From NCBI GenBank assembly GCA_046704525.1, contig JBJKRS010000053.1, forward strand, positions 1 to 12,125: DNA of 12,125 nucleotides, in the 5' to 3' direction. The position numbers and the translations under genes are program-made. The notes beneath the pieces are model-generated. The model saw nothing but the letters and a program-made list of their open reading frames with translations. It ran no database searches and was not told the origin of the DNA. Position 1 is the stretch's first letter. Each line of letters begins with the position of its first letter. Source of the stretch: GCA-965745 sp046704525 (GTDB lineage Archaea > Thermoplasmatota > Thermoplasmata > Thermoplasmatales > Thermoplasmataceae). Positions 1-7,244 of this stretch are shown piece after piece.

Positions 1-259
1 TGACTTCAGTTGATGCCAGGGATATGAGGTCAACAATCTTTCTGTGCAGGTCTCGGTAAACACCTTCCATCACTTCACTCAAGTATGGCTCCTCCATCTC
101 GTATCGAATGGCGCTGTCCTTGTCAGAGATGTACACTCTAGCATATGCCCTGCCTCTGTCTATTTCCTGCCTGAAAAGGGTCTCAGGACTTTCTGCAGGG
201 GTTATAAGCTCCCTTGAGAACAGTGGGTCCTGCTCTTTTGGCATGCGCCTTTCCGACAT
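1..259 (-). CDS. N-terminus of a probable second VirB11/TadA-type secretion ATPase (partial)
   Basis: Only the first 86 codons are in the window; the frame stays open to the left edge. The start is ATG at 259, overlapping the TGA of the upstream gene by one base (TGATG). The SD GGGGGTG at 265-271 lies five bases upstream, so translation is probably coupled. Residues about 36-80 contain a stretch ending in RYEMEEPYLSEVMEGVYRDL. Its pattern (hydrophobic strand, Y-x-x-x-EP, short loop, long amphipathic helix) matches the region around IYFVREPSIS (residues 51-60) of the ATPase at 2048-3550, and archaeal secretion or archaellum ATPases in general have a similar N-terminal element. I infer a paralogous ATPase on that basis and on operon position. 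No Walker motif is in view, so another operon-specific protein remains possible. Confidence 0.55.
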   Translation of the reverse strand, partial: MSERRMPKEQDPLFSRELITPAESPETLFRQEIDRGRAYARVYISDKDSAIRYEMEEPYLSEVMEGVYRDLHRKIVDLISLASTEV

Positions 260-1089
260 CAGTACACCCCCGTGATAAAGAAGATCATAGAAGATGCTGC
301 CACCAGCACACCTGTCATGAGGAGGCCCGAGGTTATTCGGATATCCCTCAGAAGTCCCGATATAACTCCGATCGCTATGGCCTGCGCCAGGACACCGACG
401 CTGAATGCACGCTCGATGCTGGAACTGGATATTGTGCCCCTGATGAATGACCCGGATGATAAGCTGTAGGATAGGATCACGTTCAGGAACCTCAGGTCAA
501 GGAACAGAATTACGAATAAGAACACTGCAAATGAGATGAGCATGACCATGTTGTAATTCTTCATGTCTCCTGATCTGGATTCCTCCAGAAGCTCGGACCT
601 CGTTGTGAACTCTGAGAGTATCCATATGACATCAGAAGTGTTGCTGCCCGATTCGTTTGACTTCTGCAGTATCTTTGAGACCATGGCTATCCTGGAAGAG
701 GTTATGCCTTCCCCCAGGCGCGCAATTGCATCGTTGAATCCAACTCCGGCAGAGACTAGGCCTGCAACCCTCTGGACACCCTTGCCAAGGGTGTCATAGC
801 TGTTTCCCCTGATGCGGGTAAATGCTTCGGAGAGTGGGATGCCGAATGATGTGTAGTTGGAAAGGTCGCGCAGCAGGTCCGGAAGCCTTCTTTCGGCCTT
901 GCGCACTCTCTGGAACTGCCGGTAGTCGATCGAGCCGTAGACGATCATGGGGATCGACACTGAGACTGAGATGACGAAGACTGGATGTGAATAAATTCCA
1001 AATATTGAACGGGAAAACGCAATGCCCAGCATAAGCAGGCCGACTGCAATTACCAGTGATAGCGCACCGGACAGGATTCTTGAGTTCAT
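259..1089 (-). CDS. TadC-like platform membrane protein (T2SSF/GspF family)
   Basis: This 276-residue inner-membrane platform protein belongs with a type IV pilus or Tad-like machine, where it would couple the cytoplasmic ATPase to the growing filament or substrate. Likely membrane segments are at about 4-25, 36-53, 178-198, 228-247 and 252-273. Between the second and third lies a soluble helical T2SSF-like domain (about 60-175) with the typical opening RRLPDLLRDLSNYTSFGIPL and a following S/G-rich turn. Full-length archaeal FlaJ/TadC-type proteins often carry two such domains; here there is one, the other being in the preceding gene. Start ATG 1089 overlaps the upstream stop by four bases (ATGA) and has a near-perfect SD (GGAGGTG, 1095-1101). 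No filament subunit lies next to it, so the substrate is unknown. Confidence 0.82.
   Translation of the reverse strand: MNSRILSGALSLVIAVGLLMLGIAFSRSIFGIYSHPVFVISVSVSIPMIVYGSIDYRQFQRVRKAERRLPDLLRDLSNYTSFGIPLSEAFTRIRGNSYDTLGKGVQRVAGLVSAGVGFNDAIARLGEGITSSRIAMVSKILQKSNESGSNTSDVIWILSEFTTRSELLEESRSGDMKNYNMVMLISFAVFLFVILFLDLRFLNVILSYSLSSGSFIRGTISSSSIERAFSVGVLAQAIAIGVISGLLRDIRITSGLLMTGVLVAASSMIFFITGVY
265..271 (-). promoter_or_regulatory. Shine-Dalgarno site for the gene starting at 259
   Basis: On the minus strand the sequence reads GGGGGTG, five bases before ATG 259. It lies inside the last codons of the preceding gene, as expected for a coupled operon gene. Confidence 0.6.
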
Positions 1090-2006
1090 GTTTCCACCTC
1101 CTTGAGAGTGGACCTCAGCAGTATCATGAAAAATACAGCTATGACTGGTATTATCAGTAGGGCAGTGAAGTAAAGGAACAGGATGATTGAAGAGGAAGAC
1201 ACAGGAGACAGTGCTCCTACGACACCCAGAATAATCATGAGTATAAGCGGAAAGGCAACTCCGACCGTTATGTAACTTTCCGCGATTATTCCGACCGATT
1301 CCGAGTTTCTTCTTATCCTTGTTTCCTGCTCGGAATAGTATTCCTTTGACTTTGATGTAAAGTACTGCTTCAGGTCGCCTCCAGTCGTAACTGTCGTTAT
1401 AATGCCCTGAAGGAATTCTGCCAGCCTTGGGGAGGGGGAATTTACGGATGCTTCCCTTATTGCGGTGAGGATATCCCTCCCAAAGAGAAGGCTTGACATT
1501 GAAATAGAACGGGCCTCCCTTGAGATCTCCCCAAACTCCGAAGCATCGCCCAGCTCCCTGATTATCTCGTCCACTGATACATTTGCGGAGGCAAGAGTTG
1601 CAACGAAGGCGATGGCGACCGGCAGCTTTGCGTTAATGTCCCTGAGCCTTCCCCTGGTCCTGAAGTTCGGCGTTTCCAGAAATAATGTCAGAAAAATGAT
1701 CGAAGACAGGAAACCAGCGGAAAGGAGGAGAAAAGCAAAATGTGGCTTTGACAGTGATACAGCAGTTAGCACAGAGAAGAGTGCTACGCTGAACACCAAA
1801 GTGGAAAATGCTGCCAGAGAGAGAAACTCCCTTGTTGTGAAGGGCAGCTTTGACCTGGCGAGTTCCCGGGATGCTCTTGGAAAGCTGTCCTCATGCCGGA
1901 ACATTCCCCCGAATACCTTTACCGAGAGGGCTACAAACGGAGGCTGCTTCTTGAGCACTGAAGCCCTGTAAAGCTCCCTGCTGGTATTTGGAGAGTTTCC
2001 GATCAT
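1086..2006 (-). CDS. TadB-like platform membrane protein (T2SSF/GspF family)
   Basis: This 306-residue polytopic protein is the other half of the split platform. Membrane segments lie at about 60-83, 89-110, 240-266 and 273-297. The cytoplasmic domain between them (about 120-235) starts with AKLPVAIAFVATLASANVSV, the form typical of archaeal T2SSF domains, and carries a G-G-D turn at 209-211 as in GspF-like proteins. It follows the ATPase gene by 41 bases and overlaps the next gene by four. The annotated ATG at 2006 has only weak purine-rich SD matches. The frame is open for 16 codons upstream of it, encoding a plausible amphipathic helix (PERLESEEKLRA). One base fewer in the five-A run at 2045-2049 would join this to an ATG at 2058 overlapping the ATPase stop. 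The true N-terminus is therefore uncertain. Confidence 0.8.
   Translation of the reverse strand: MIGNSPNTSRELYRASVLKKQPPFVALSVKVFGGMFRHEDSFPRASRELARSKLPFTTREFLSLAAFSTLVFSVALFSVLTAVSLSKPHFAFLLLSAGFLSSIIFLTLFLETPNFRTRGRLRDINAKLPVAIAFVATLASANVSVDEIIRELGDASEFGEISREARSISMSSLLFGRDILTAIREASVNSPSPRLAEFLQGIITTVTTGGDLKQYFTSKSKEYYSEQETRIRRNSESVGIIAESYITVGVAFPLILMIILGVVGALSPVSSSSIILFLYFTALLIIPVIAVFFMILLRSTLKEVET
1095..1101 (-). promoter_or_regulatory. Strong Shine-Dalgarno site for the gene starting at 1089
   Basis: On the minus strand GGAGGTG is followed by the five-base spacer GAAAC and ATG. It is complementary to the conserved archaeal 16S rRNA 3' end. It fixes the start at 1089 and marks this as an operon-internal gene. 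Confidence 0.8.
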
Positions 2007-2047
2007 GGCCCTCAGTTTCTCCTCACTCTCCAGACGTTCCGGGATTT

Positions 2048-3550
2048 TTAATAATCATTGATTTTTTCCCAGACAGATTTGTAATCGTTCTCTTCGGACT
2101 GGCACATCTCCCTTATGTGTTCTGCTCTCTCGCGGAATTCATCGAAAAATTCCCTGCTGCTTATGTTCCGGGCTCTTGAAATACGTTCAAGAAGCATGCT
2201 CTGGCCAGAAAACGTGTGCACATCGTCGTTCGAGTCATAGGAGAAAACCCTGTTGTAAACAAGTTCATTGGTCCTGTTGTCTATTCCTACGACCTCGTTC
2301 ACCTCAGTGATTCTCCTCAAGGAAAGCTGGCCCTTCCTTATGAAATGGCTGATGACCACCGTCCCGAGAGATGATATGAGGAGTCTCGGGACGTTCAGAG
2401 GTTCACTTTCAAGCCTGTTCAGAAGGGTCGACATGGAATCTGCATGCATTGTGGAATAGGTTGTGTGCCCGGTGGACATTGCCTGGAACAGCGTATATGC
2501 TTCCTTTCCCCTAACCTCTCCCACTACAAGGTATGTGGGCCTCTGCCTCATTGCCATCTTCACGAGATCAAAAAGGTCCACCTTTCCCTCCGTTCCAGCC
2601 ACTTTTGCCGATGTTGAGCTTGTCTCCCTCGTTGAGGCGGCCACCCAGTTCTCGTGGAGCAGGTTTATCTCCCGGGTTTCTTCGATGCTGAATACCTTTG
2701 TGTTTGGTGGCACCAGCATCATTATGGAATTCAGTGTGGATGTCTTACCCACGGCCGGAGGTCCAACGATCAGGGCTGAGCCCAGATATTCCACCATGTA
2801 CCAGAAGTATGCCATCATCTCGGGGGATGCTGCCCCGGAATTAATCAGGTCCACCGGGGTGAACGGTTTCTCCCTGAACAGCCTGACAGTAAGTGCACTC
2901 CCCTTGGGAGAAATCTCATTGCCATAAATGCCCTGAATCCTGTGGCCCTGGAGGGTGATTCCGTCAAGGATTGGGCTGCTGACCGAAACTTCCTTCCCGC
3001 ATATCTGCGCAAGTTTGACAATAGTAGAGGAGAGTTCTGCCTCATTGCTGAATGAAATGTTCGACTTCAGTGAGCCATATTTCCTGTGGTATACGAAGAC
3101 CGGTGTTCCGGGCCCGTTGCATGATATGTCCTCAACATTGGGGTCGAGTGCGATTACATGCATTTTCCCAAAACCTTCGTACATCCTCCTCACAGTATAC
3201 TTCAACTTCTGGACCAGTTCCCGCCCATACTCAGGATGATGGAGTTGCATGTATTCGTCAATGAGTACTTCGAGATCATCGTAGTTGCCCGGGTCATGCC
3301 CGTCGACCAGGAGAGGGATCATTCTTTCAATTTCCAGTGAGATTCGCCTGATGGTAATTGTTTCCTGGATAGATATTGATGGTTCCCTGACGAAGTAAAT
3401 GTGTTCCATATTTCCTTCGTCGTAAAGGATGCTCACGCCCGCAATGCCGTCGATGATGTCGTATTTCTCCACGTTCCTTATACTGCGCCTCCCTCCGTTA
3501 TCCAAGAATTTCAGTGTTGAGGGCTCTTCGCCAGGCTTTCCAGCGGGCAT
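2048..3550 (-). CDS. VirB11/TadA-type secretion ATPase (T2SS/T4P ATPase)
   Basis: This 500-residue cytoplasmic hexameric ATPase would power filament assembly or secretion through the platform proteins encoded just downstream. An N-terminal domain (about 25-240) is followed by the RecA-like core. The core has Walker A GPPAVGKTS (263-271), an Asp-box-like IEETRE (289-294), Walker B YLVVGEVRG (340-348) with catalytic Glu, and the His box GHTTYSTMHA (361-370). All key residues are present and the length fits archaeal members. Start ATG 3550 is the first gene of the operon: an A/T-rich TATA element at 3571-3580 is centred about 25 bases upstream, implying a leaderless mRNA and no SD. It could serve an adhesion pilus, a secretion filament or another surface structure. 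The surrounding genes lack the accessory genes typical of an archaellum (fla/arl) cluster, so I avoid that name. Confidence 0.93.
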   Translation of the reverse strand: MPAGKPGEEPSTLKFLDNGGRRSIRNVEKYDIIDGIAGVSILYDEGNMEHIYFVREPSISIQETITIRRISLEIERMIPLLVDGHDPGNYDDLEVLIDEYMQLHHPEYGRELVQKLKYTVRRMYEGFGKMHVIALDPNVEDISCNGPGTPVFVYHRKYGSLKSNISFSNEAELSSTIVKLAQICGKEVSVSSPILDGITLQGHRIQGIYGNEISPKGSALTVRLFREKPFTPVDLINSGAASPEMMAYFWYMVEYLGSALIVGPPAVGKTSTLNSIMMLVPPNTKVFSIEETREINLLHENWVAASTRETSSTSAKVAGTEGKVDLFDLVKMAMRQRPTYLVVGEVRGKEAYTLFQAMSTGHTTYSTMHADSMSTLLNRLESEPLNVPRLLISSLGTVVISHFIRKGQLSLRRITEVNEVVGIDNRTNELVYNRVFSYDSNDDVHTFSGQSMLLERISRARNISSREFFDEFRERAEHIREMCQSEENDYKSVWEKINDY

Positions 3551-3570
3551 TGGTCTGATACATCACGGGT

Positions 3571-3583
3571 ATAATTTAAAATT
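3571..3583 (-). promoter_or_regulatory. TATA box of the ATPase/platform operon
   Basis: The minus strand reads TTTTAAATTAT here, centred about 25 bases upstream of ATG 3550. That matches archaeal TBP-site spacing for a leaderless start. It appears to be the only promoter for the whole minus-strand operon down to position 1, since the internal gene junctions are tight. Confidence 0.6.
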
Positions 3584-3705
3584 TTAGTCCGTAAGTTTGC
3601 TCAGAATCTTGTTCCATCAATGCAGCTTGATTTGCCAAAGATTTATGAATCAAGTTTGTATCTTCGCAAGCCCGAGTCATTTGCACCGTCGTGGGCGTGA
3701 TTTTT

Positions 3706-3777
3706 GGGCCGGTAGATCAGAGGTAGATCGCTTCCTTGGCATGGAAGAGGTCCGGGGTTCAAATCCCCGCCGGTCCA
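3706..3777 (+). tRNA. tRNA-Ala (anticodon GGC)
   Basis: A complete cloverleaf can be drawn. The acceptor GGGCCGG pairs with CCGGTCC plus discriminator A. The D stem is GATC/GATC, the anticodon stem CTTCC/GGAAG with loop TTGGCAT (anticodon GGC at 3738-3740, reading GCC), and the T stem CGGGG/CCCCG with loop TTCAAAT. The third acceptor pair is G3-U70, the classic alanine identity element. There is no intron and CCA is not encoded. A possible TATA-like TTTATGA at 3642-3648 would give a short leader; nothing better is seen closer. Confidence 0.96.
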
Positions 3778-3833
3778 TCCAATTATTGGTTGGGTTAGGG
3801 TTTTGCTCATTACATGTAAGTCTTCTCTAAGAG

Positions 3834-4523
3834 CTAAATCATCGAGTAATTTTGAGCATCAATGAACAGGCCTAACTTCATGCTGACCTCTTTGTAGTTT
3901 GGTGGAAGATAAAAACCTGAAATAGTTGATGTGTAGCCAACGGTCAAGTTGACCAAAACGTGATTTCCTCCCGTGAAATTTGTAATAATGTTCATGGATA
4001 GTAGGATTCCCAACTTTAACATTCTGCCCGTGCTTTCATAGAAAAAGTATCCATTGTACGGGATTGAGGAACTGAATGCATGTCCTACCGCGTTGTCCAA
4101 CTCGCCATGTAGTTTTGAAGGATACAATGATGCCACTTTTTGAGTGGATGAATTTTCTATTTTGATGGATAAGTCGCTGAAGCTGAAAACAATGTCGTAA
4201 AATGGAAAGTTGACAGTCTGATTTTCCTTTGTAAAGCCCATCCCGAATTCTGAATTAGAGGGGTATGCCCAATAACTTGGACCCAAGGACTGATTAGACG
4301 AGGCTGAATATGGAGACCATATATTCAAGACAGCGTTGTTTGAGGTGGAAGTGATAGAATCGCTTAAGAGCATGGTGCTTCCCCTGGGATTCTTTGTGAA
4401 ATCAAGGCTGTGGTATCCCTTGCCTGTTGTATTCACTGAGATGACATCACTCGTGAGCACCACTACAATGGAAATTGTCAAGAAAAAGAGTGTGAAATTT
4501 CTTGACTTCTTCCGGATACTCAC
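3834..4523 (-). CDS. Secreted or membrane-anchored protein rich in N-glycosylation sequons
   Basis: I do not recognise the family. The protein is 229 residues if it starts at GTG 4523. It then opens with a basic N-region (SIRKKSR) followed by a single hydrophobic segment at about residues 9-25, a signal peptide or N-terminal anchor; the rest is polar and Ser/Thr/Asn-rich, so probably outside the cell. Seven N-x-S/T sequons follow the hydrophobic segment (NTT, NQS, NQT, NSS, NFT, NLT, NYS), consistent with a glycosylated surface protein. The frame is open back to an ATG at 4625, but a TTTATATA element (4546-4553) is centred about 26 bases before GTG 4523, the spacing expected for a leaderless start. 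The longer form would put 34 unlikely residues before the signal. The gene looks A/T-richer than its neighbours. Confidence 0.72.
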   Translation of the reverse strand: MSIRKKSRNFTLFFLTISIVVVLTSDVISVNTTGKGYHSLDFTKNPRGSTMLLSDSITSTSNNAVLNIWSPYSASSNQSLGPSYWAYPSNSEFGMGFTKENQTVNFPFYDIVFSFSDLSIKIENSSTQKVASLYPSKLHGELDNAVGHAFSSSIPYNGYFFYESTGRMLKLGILLSMNIITNFTGGNHVLVNLTVGYTSTISGFYLPPNYKEVSMKLGLFIDAQNYSMI

Positions 4524-4545
4524 CTGTAGACTACTCACATTATGG

Positions 4546-4553
4546 TATATAAA
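4546..4553 (-). promoter_or_regulatory. TATA box for the secreted-protein gene at 3834-4523
   Basis: The minus strand reads TTTATATA, the best TATA match in the window, with its centre about 26 bases upstream of GTG 4523. It lies inside the frame extended to 4625, which argues against the longer start. Confidence 0.7.
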
Positions 4554-4923
4554 TGACCCGCAACCTCGGGAAGGATGTAAGGACCTTGCCAGTTTTTGCA
4601 GAGAGACCCTCACAGTTTTGGGCAATCACTCAAAGAATCAGGTTGATCCCTGGTCGCCTGAGAATAATGGGATTATCTTGGAAGAGTAACAAGGACTGTT
4701 AACGGTTAATACCGGCACAGTTGATTTCTGCCATTGTTTTATAGGGCATTCTCGCCGACTAGAGAACCAGTTGATAACTCATTTTCCACTCGAATGAAAC
4801 TGCAAAGAGAAACCTTTCTTCCACGTATGCGAAGCCACAATTGGCTTTCCCTTCATCAGCAATCTATTGGGATGTTTTTTGAAGATGACTGGAGTTCTGT
4901 GCAAAACCCCTACTTCTTATGAT
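4554..4923. other. Intergenic stretch with no convincing gene
   Basis: Beyond the promoter at 4546-4553, I see no RNA gene or strong repeat. A plus-strand frame from about 4734 to 4922 (possible ATG at 4795) and the upstream extension of the 3834-4523 frame are open, but neither has a good start signal or recognisable sequence. An A/T-rich TTTTATAG at 4738-4745 could be a TATA element without an obvious target. Confidence 0.4.
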
Positions 4924-5865
4924 TCAGTCCTTCTTCTTGATCTTCTCTCCCAGGTAGTCTCTGCTATTCCCCTTCTTTCCGCCGTTTTCAACAGCCTTCT
5001 TTGCTGCTATTGGTAGCCATTCATCAAGGGGTGTGAATACAAAACCTTCACCTGTTGCTTTCTTTGTAGACATTGTCCAAATCTCTGGCCTGTAGTACGG
5101 ACTCCTCCTAGAGTCTTCGCCTGAATCCACGATATTGGCCTCTCTCCCAAGCACGGAAGCGAGTTTCCTTACAATCTCTCGCGCATCGATTTGTTCGGGC
5201 GAGGCAGGATTATAAGGGCCTTCCTTACCATTCAATCCCAGCCAGGCGAGGAATCTCCCGGCATCCTCAACCCAGATGAAATTCATTTTCCCGCAGGGAC
5301 TTGGAATCACTATCTCCCTTCCTTCCATGATGCTGTCGCAGTGAAATTGCAGCCTCCCACTGACATCGCCATAACCAACTACAATTGGAAACCTGGCAAC
5401 GGCAACCGGGAAAGAAGCATTCTTGAAGAGATATGCTTCAGCGCTTCTTTTCCCCTCGGGATATCCCAGATTTCCCATTCCTCCTTCTTTGATTTCATGT
5501 GACAGGGGAGAAAACACATCTTCCGTCATGTCCCTGCCAGGTTGAGGGTACACCGCCAGGCTTGAAGTGTAAATATACCTGCCTACTTTCCCATCTAGGA
5601 CAGAAAGCGTGAGCTTGATGTCATCAGGCCCAAAGCCGATTTGGTCATATACAAGATCATAGTATTCGTCTTTCTTGATGGATGAATATAAGCTCTTCTC
5701 GTCAAACCGATCCAGAACTATCTTCCGCACTGATTCCCCAAACGGATTGTCTGATATTCCGCGTGTTGCTATTGTTACATCTGCTCCTGCTGCAAGCAGG
5801 TTTCTGACCAGACGCCTGCCCATAAATCCTGTACCGCCAATCACAAGTACTTTCACAATCAACAT
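4924..5865 (-). CDS. NAD-dependent epimerase/dehydratase (extended SDR)
   Basis: This 313-residue cytosolic protein has an N-terminal Rossmann fold with the nucleotide motif GGTGFMG (10-16). It has a Ser-rich active-site strand YTSSLAVY (99-106), the catalytic pair Y135 and K139 in GYPEGK, and the strand ARFPIVVGYG (157-166). These are hallmarks of extended SDRs acting on nucleotide sugars or related substrates; mRNA-binding chloroplast-type relatives share the same fold, so the exact reaction is unknown. The C-terminus ends in a Lys-rich tail. ATG 5865 is given as the start, but GTG 5856 (yielding MKVLVIGG) is equally plausible: the purine run AGGGG directly abuts the ATG and is better spaced for the GTG. 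A TATA-like element at 5931-5937 would give a leader of about 40 bases, unlike the leaderless genes nearby. Confidence 0.85.
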   Translation of the reverse strand: MLIVKVLVIGGTGFMGRRLVRNLLAAGADVTIATRGISDNPFGESVRKIVLDRFDEKSLYSSIKKDEYYDLVYDQIGFGPDDIKLTLSVLDGKVGRYIYTSSLAVYPQPGRDMTEDVFSPLSHEIKEGGMGNLGYPEGKRSAEAYLFKNASFPVAVARFPIVVGYGDVSGRLQFHCDSIMEGREIVIPSPCGKMNFIWVEDAGRFLAWLGLNGKEGPYNPASPEQIDAREIVRKLASVLGREANIVDSGEDSRRSPYYRPEIWTMSTKKATGEGFVFTPLDEWLPIAAKKAVENGGKKGNSRDYLGEKIKKKD

Positions 5866-5930
5866 CCCCTGTTTCCCGGGTTCGAGTGCTGGAAGACTCG
5901 CTGGAATCTGTTGGTGTTATGTGTTACAGA

Positions 5931-5937
5931 AATAAAA
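5931..5937 (-). promoter_or_regulatory. Possible TATA element of the SDR gene
   Basis: The minus strand reads TTTTATT, centred about 69 bases upstream of ATG 5865. No better element is seen closer, so the SDR mRNA probably has a leader. The match is modest. Confidence 0.35.
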
Positions 5938-6139
5938 GTGTATTCTGCTCGGCGGCGGAATGCTTGATTCATACCGCGTGACAAAGGGTTAAATCTTTCA
6001 GATTTTATCCGAAATATTTTAAAGAAAATTACCAGCGAAATACAAAGGGCAGTCTGATATTATATTCACTTTTCACGTAACGAGCCTCGGGCTAACGCTT
6101 TCAGGCACGAATGCTCACATGTTTAGAACCTATGCCGAG

Positions 6140-6241
6140 CTATCCACCAGTTGTCATTGTGTAAAGCATGAGCGCAGATGTCATCATGAGCAGAAACATC
6201 AGCATGACCCTTCTGGACAGGAGAATTGTCATATCAGTCAT
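6140..6241 (-). CDS. Candidate methionine-rich single-span membrane microprotein (33 aa)
   Basis: The minus-strand frame from ATG 6241 to TAG 6140 encodes 33 residues, MTDMTILLSRR, then a hydrophobic span at about 12-27 rich in Met and Leu, then a short polar tail ending TMTTGG. Eight residues are Met. Two Arg precede the span, so the positive-inside rule predicts a cytoplasmic N-terminus. A TATA-like TTTTATT (6259-6265) is centred 21 bases upstream of ATG 6241 and 30 upstream of the in-frame ATG 6232, the range for a leaderless or nearly leaderless mRNA. There is no SD. It stands alone between the SDR and DUF427 genes. I know no family for it; the promoter plus a well-formed membrane span is the case for it being real, and chance remains possible at this length. 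Confidence 0.5.
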   Translation of the reverse strand: MTDMTILLSRRVMLMFLLMMTSALMLYTMTTGG

Positions 6242-6258
6242 ATATTCATTATCAATGG

Positions 6259-6265
6259 AATAAAA
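6259..6265 (-). promoter_or_regulatory. TATA-like element for the microprotein
   Basis: The minus strand reads TTTTATT, located 21-30 bases upstream of the two candidate ATGs of the 6140-6241 frame. Confidence 0.4.
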
Positions 6266-6322
6266 GAACAGATGCCTAACACTTGAGGTAAAGATCTAAG
6301 TCACATAAATCCTTAATAATGG

Positions 6323-6379
6323 GGCGGTTTCTGTCGGAGGGTTAAATGGTGGTGGAACCCTAAAAGCTAAAATCCCGCC
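6323..6379. repeat. Nested inverted repeats upstream of the DUF427 gene
   Basis: AGGGTT (6338-6343) and AACCCT (6356-6361) are exact inverted repeats. They are flanked by GGCGG (6323-6327) and CCGCC (6375-6379), so a two-stem nested structure can be drawn. It covers the likely promoter of the 6394 gene and could be an operator or chance. Confidence 0.3.
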
Positions 6380-6393
6380 GGTAATTTGTTTGT

Positions 6394-7173
6394 ATGCATA
6401 CTCCGGCATTTCCAAGTGAGAATTCTTTCTTTAAGGCAGGTGGAAAACTATCATACTGCGTCCCTACTGAAAAACGAGTGAGAGCATATGCAGACGACAA
6501 CTTAATTGCTGACTCTAAGTCAGTCCTCATAAAGAAGGGACCAGGGCACATCCCTGAGTATGTCTTCCCGGAACAAGATGTGAATAGTGAATACCTGAGT
6601 AAAAATTCCAGAGATGAAGACCCGGTTGGAACCTTTCACTGGTTCAGCCTCAAGAATTCCGGCAACTGCCGCGAAAGAGCAGGCAAAGTGTATGACAGAA
6701 CTGTTTCCGGAGCAGAGATACTTGAAGGCAGGTACATTATGAACTGGGAAGCCTTCGAGCAGTGGAGAGAGGAAGACGAGATTGTTTCTACCCACCCGAG
6801 GGACCCGTACACCAGAATAGACATTAGAGAGAGTGACAGAAGAGTCGAAGTCAGAGTGTGCGGCGAAAAGATAGCTGAGACTGCTAGGCCGAAGATTCTC
6901 TTTGAGACAGGTCTTCCTGCAAGATTCTATTTTCCCCCGGATGCTGTCAAGATCAGCTATCTCAAGCCTTCCAAGAGTGAAACCAGCTGCCCTTACAAGG
7001 GGAAAGCTTCATACTGGGATGTCGAAGTTTCCGGAGACACTGTGAGGGATGCCGTATGGTCCTACGTTGAGCCATTTGATGAATCTGCAGGGATAAGAGG
7101 GTACTTCTGCTTCTATGACTCCAAAGTTGATTCGTTGATAGTGGACGGTGAGGATATGACTGCGAACAAGTGA
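6394..7173 (+). CDS. Tandem DUF427 domain protein
   Basis: The protein has 259 residues. The second half (about 148-247) is a clear DUF427 domain: RRVEVRVCGEKIAETARPKI, then LFETGLPARFYFPPDAV, the signature CPYKGKASYW (199-208) and the closing DAVWSYVEPF / FYDSKVD. The first half (about 28-125) is a diverged copy, recognisable from RVRAYADDNLIADSKSVLI, IPEYVFPEQDV and a weak counterpart of the central motif around FHWFSLKNSG. Two-domain members are known in this family; biochemical function is not established. The CPYKGxxxYW motif is only in the second copy, so any conserved pocket is probably there. ATG 6394 is the first start after an in-frame stop; a weak A-rich element (6361-6373) sits about 27 bases upstream, suggesting a leaderless mRNA. 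Confidence 0.88.
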   Translation: MHTPAFPSENSFFKAGGKLSYCVPTEKRVRAYADDNLIADSKSVLIKKGPGHIPEYVFPEQDVNSEYLSKNSRDEDPVGTFHWFSLKNSGNCRERAGKVYDRTVSGAEILEGRYIMNWEAFEQWREEDEIVSTHPRDPYTRIDIRESDRRVEVRVCGEKIAETARPKILFETGLPARFYFPPDAVKISYLKPSKSETSCPYKGKASYWDVEVSGDTVRDAVWSYVEPFDESAGIRGYFCFYDSKVDSLIVDGEDMTANK

Positions 7174-7210
7174 CTGGTGCGCTGCAAAATGTAAGAAGGT
7201 CCGAGGCTAG

Positions 7211-7219
7211 AATTAAAAG
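7211..7219 (+). promoter_or_regulatory. TATA-like element of tRNA-Pro
   Basis: AATTAAAAG is centred about 30 bases before the first tRNA base, the normal spacing for an archaeal tRNA promoter. Confidence 0.5.
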
Positions 7220-7244
7220 CATGGAGAGCATTAACCGGCTAACA

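Noticed and set aside
1465..1971. Plus-strand 168-codon open frame
   Set aside because: It lies wholly inside the TadB-like gene on the other strand, has no start signals, and its composition is that of an antisense shadow.
2463..2927. Plus-strand 154-codon open frame
   Set aside because: It is antisense to the Walker A/B core of the secretion ATPase, which is unmistakable.
2048..3550. Archaellum motor ATPase (FlaI/ArlI) identity
   Set aside because: The family is right, but no archaellum accessory genes are present and the platform is split into two proteins, so a pilus or secretion ATPase is the safer call.
4734..4922. Plus-strand open frame in the gap before the SDR gene
   Set aside because: It opens at a TTG and offers only an unsupported ATG at 4795; no recognisable domain. 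A transposase remnant was considered but no catalytic motif is visible.
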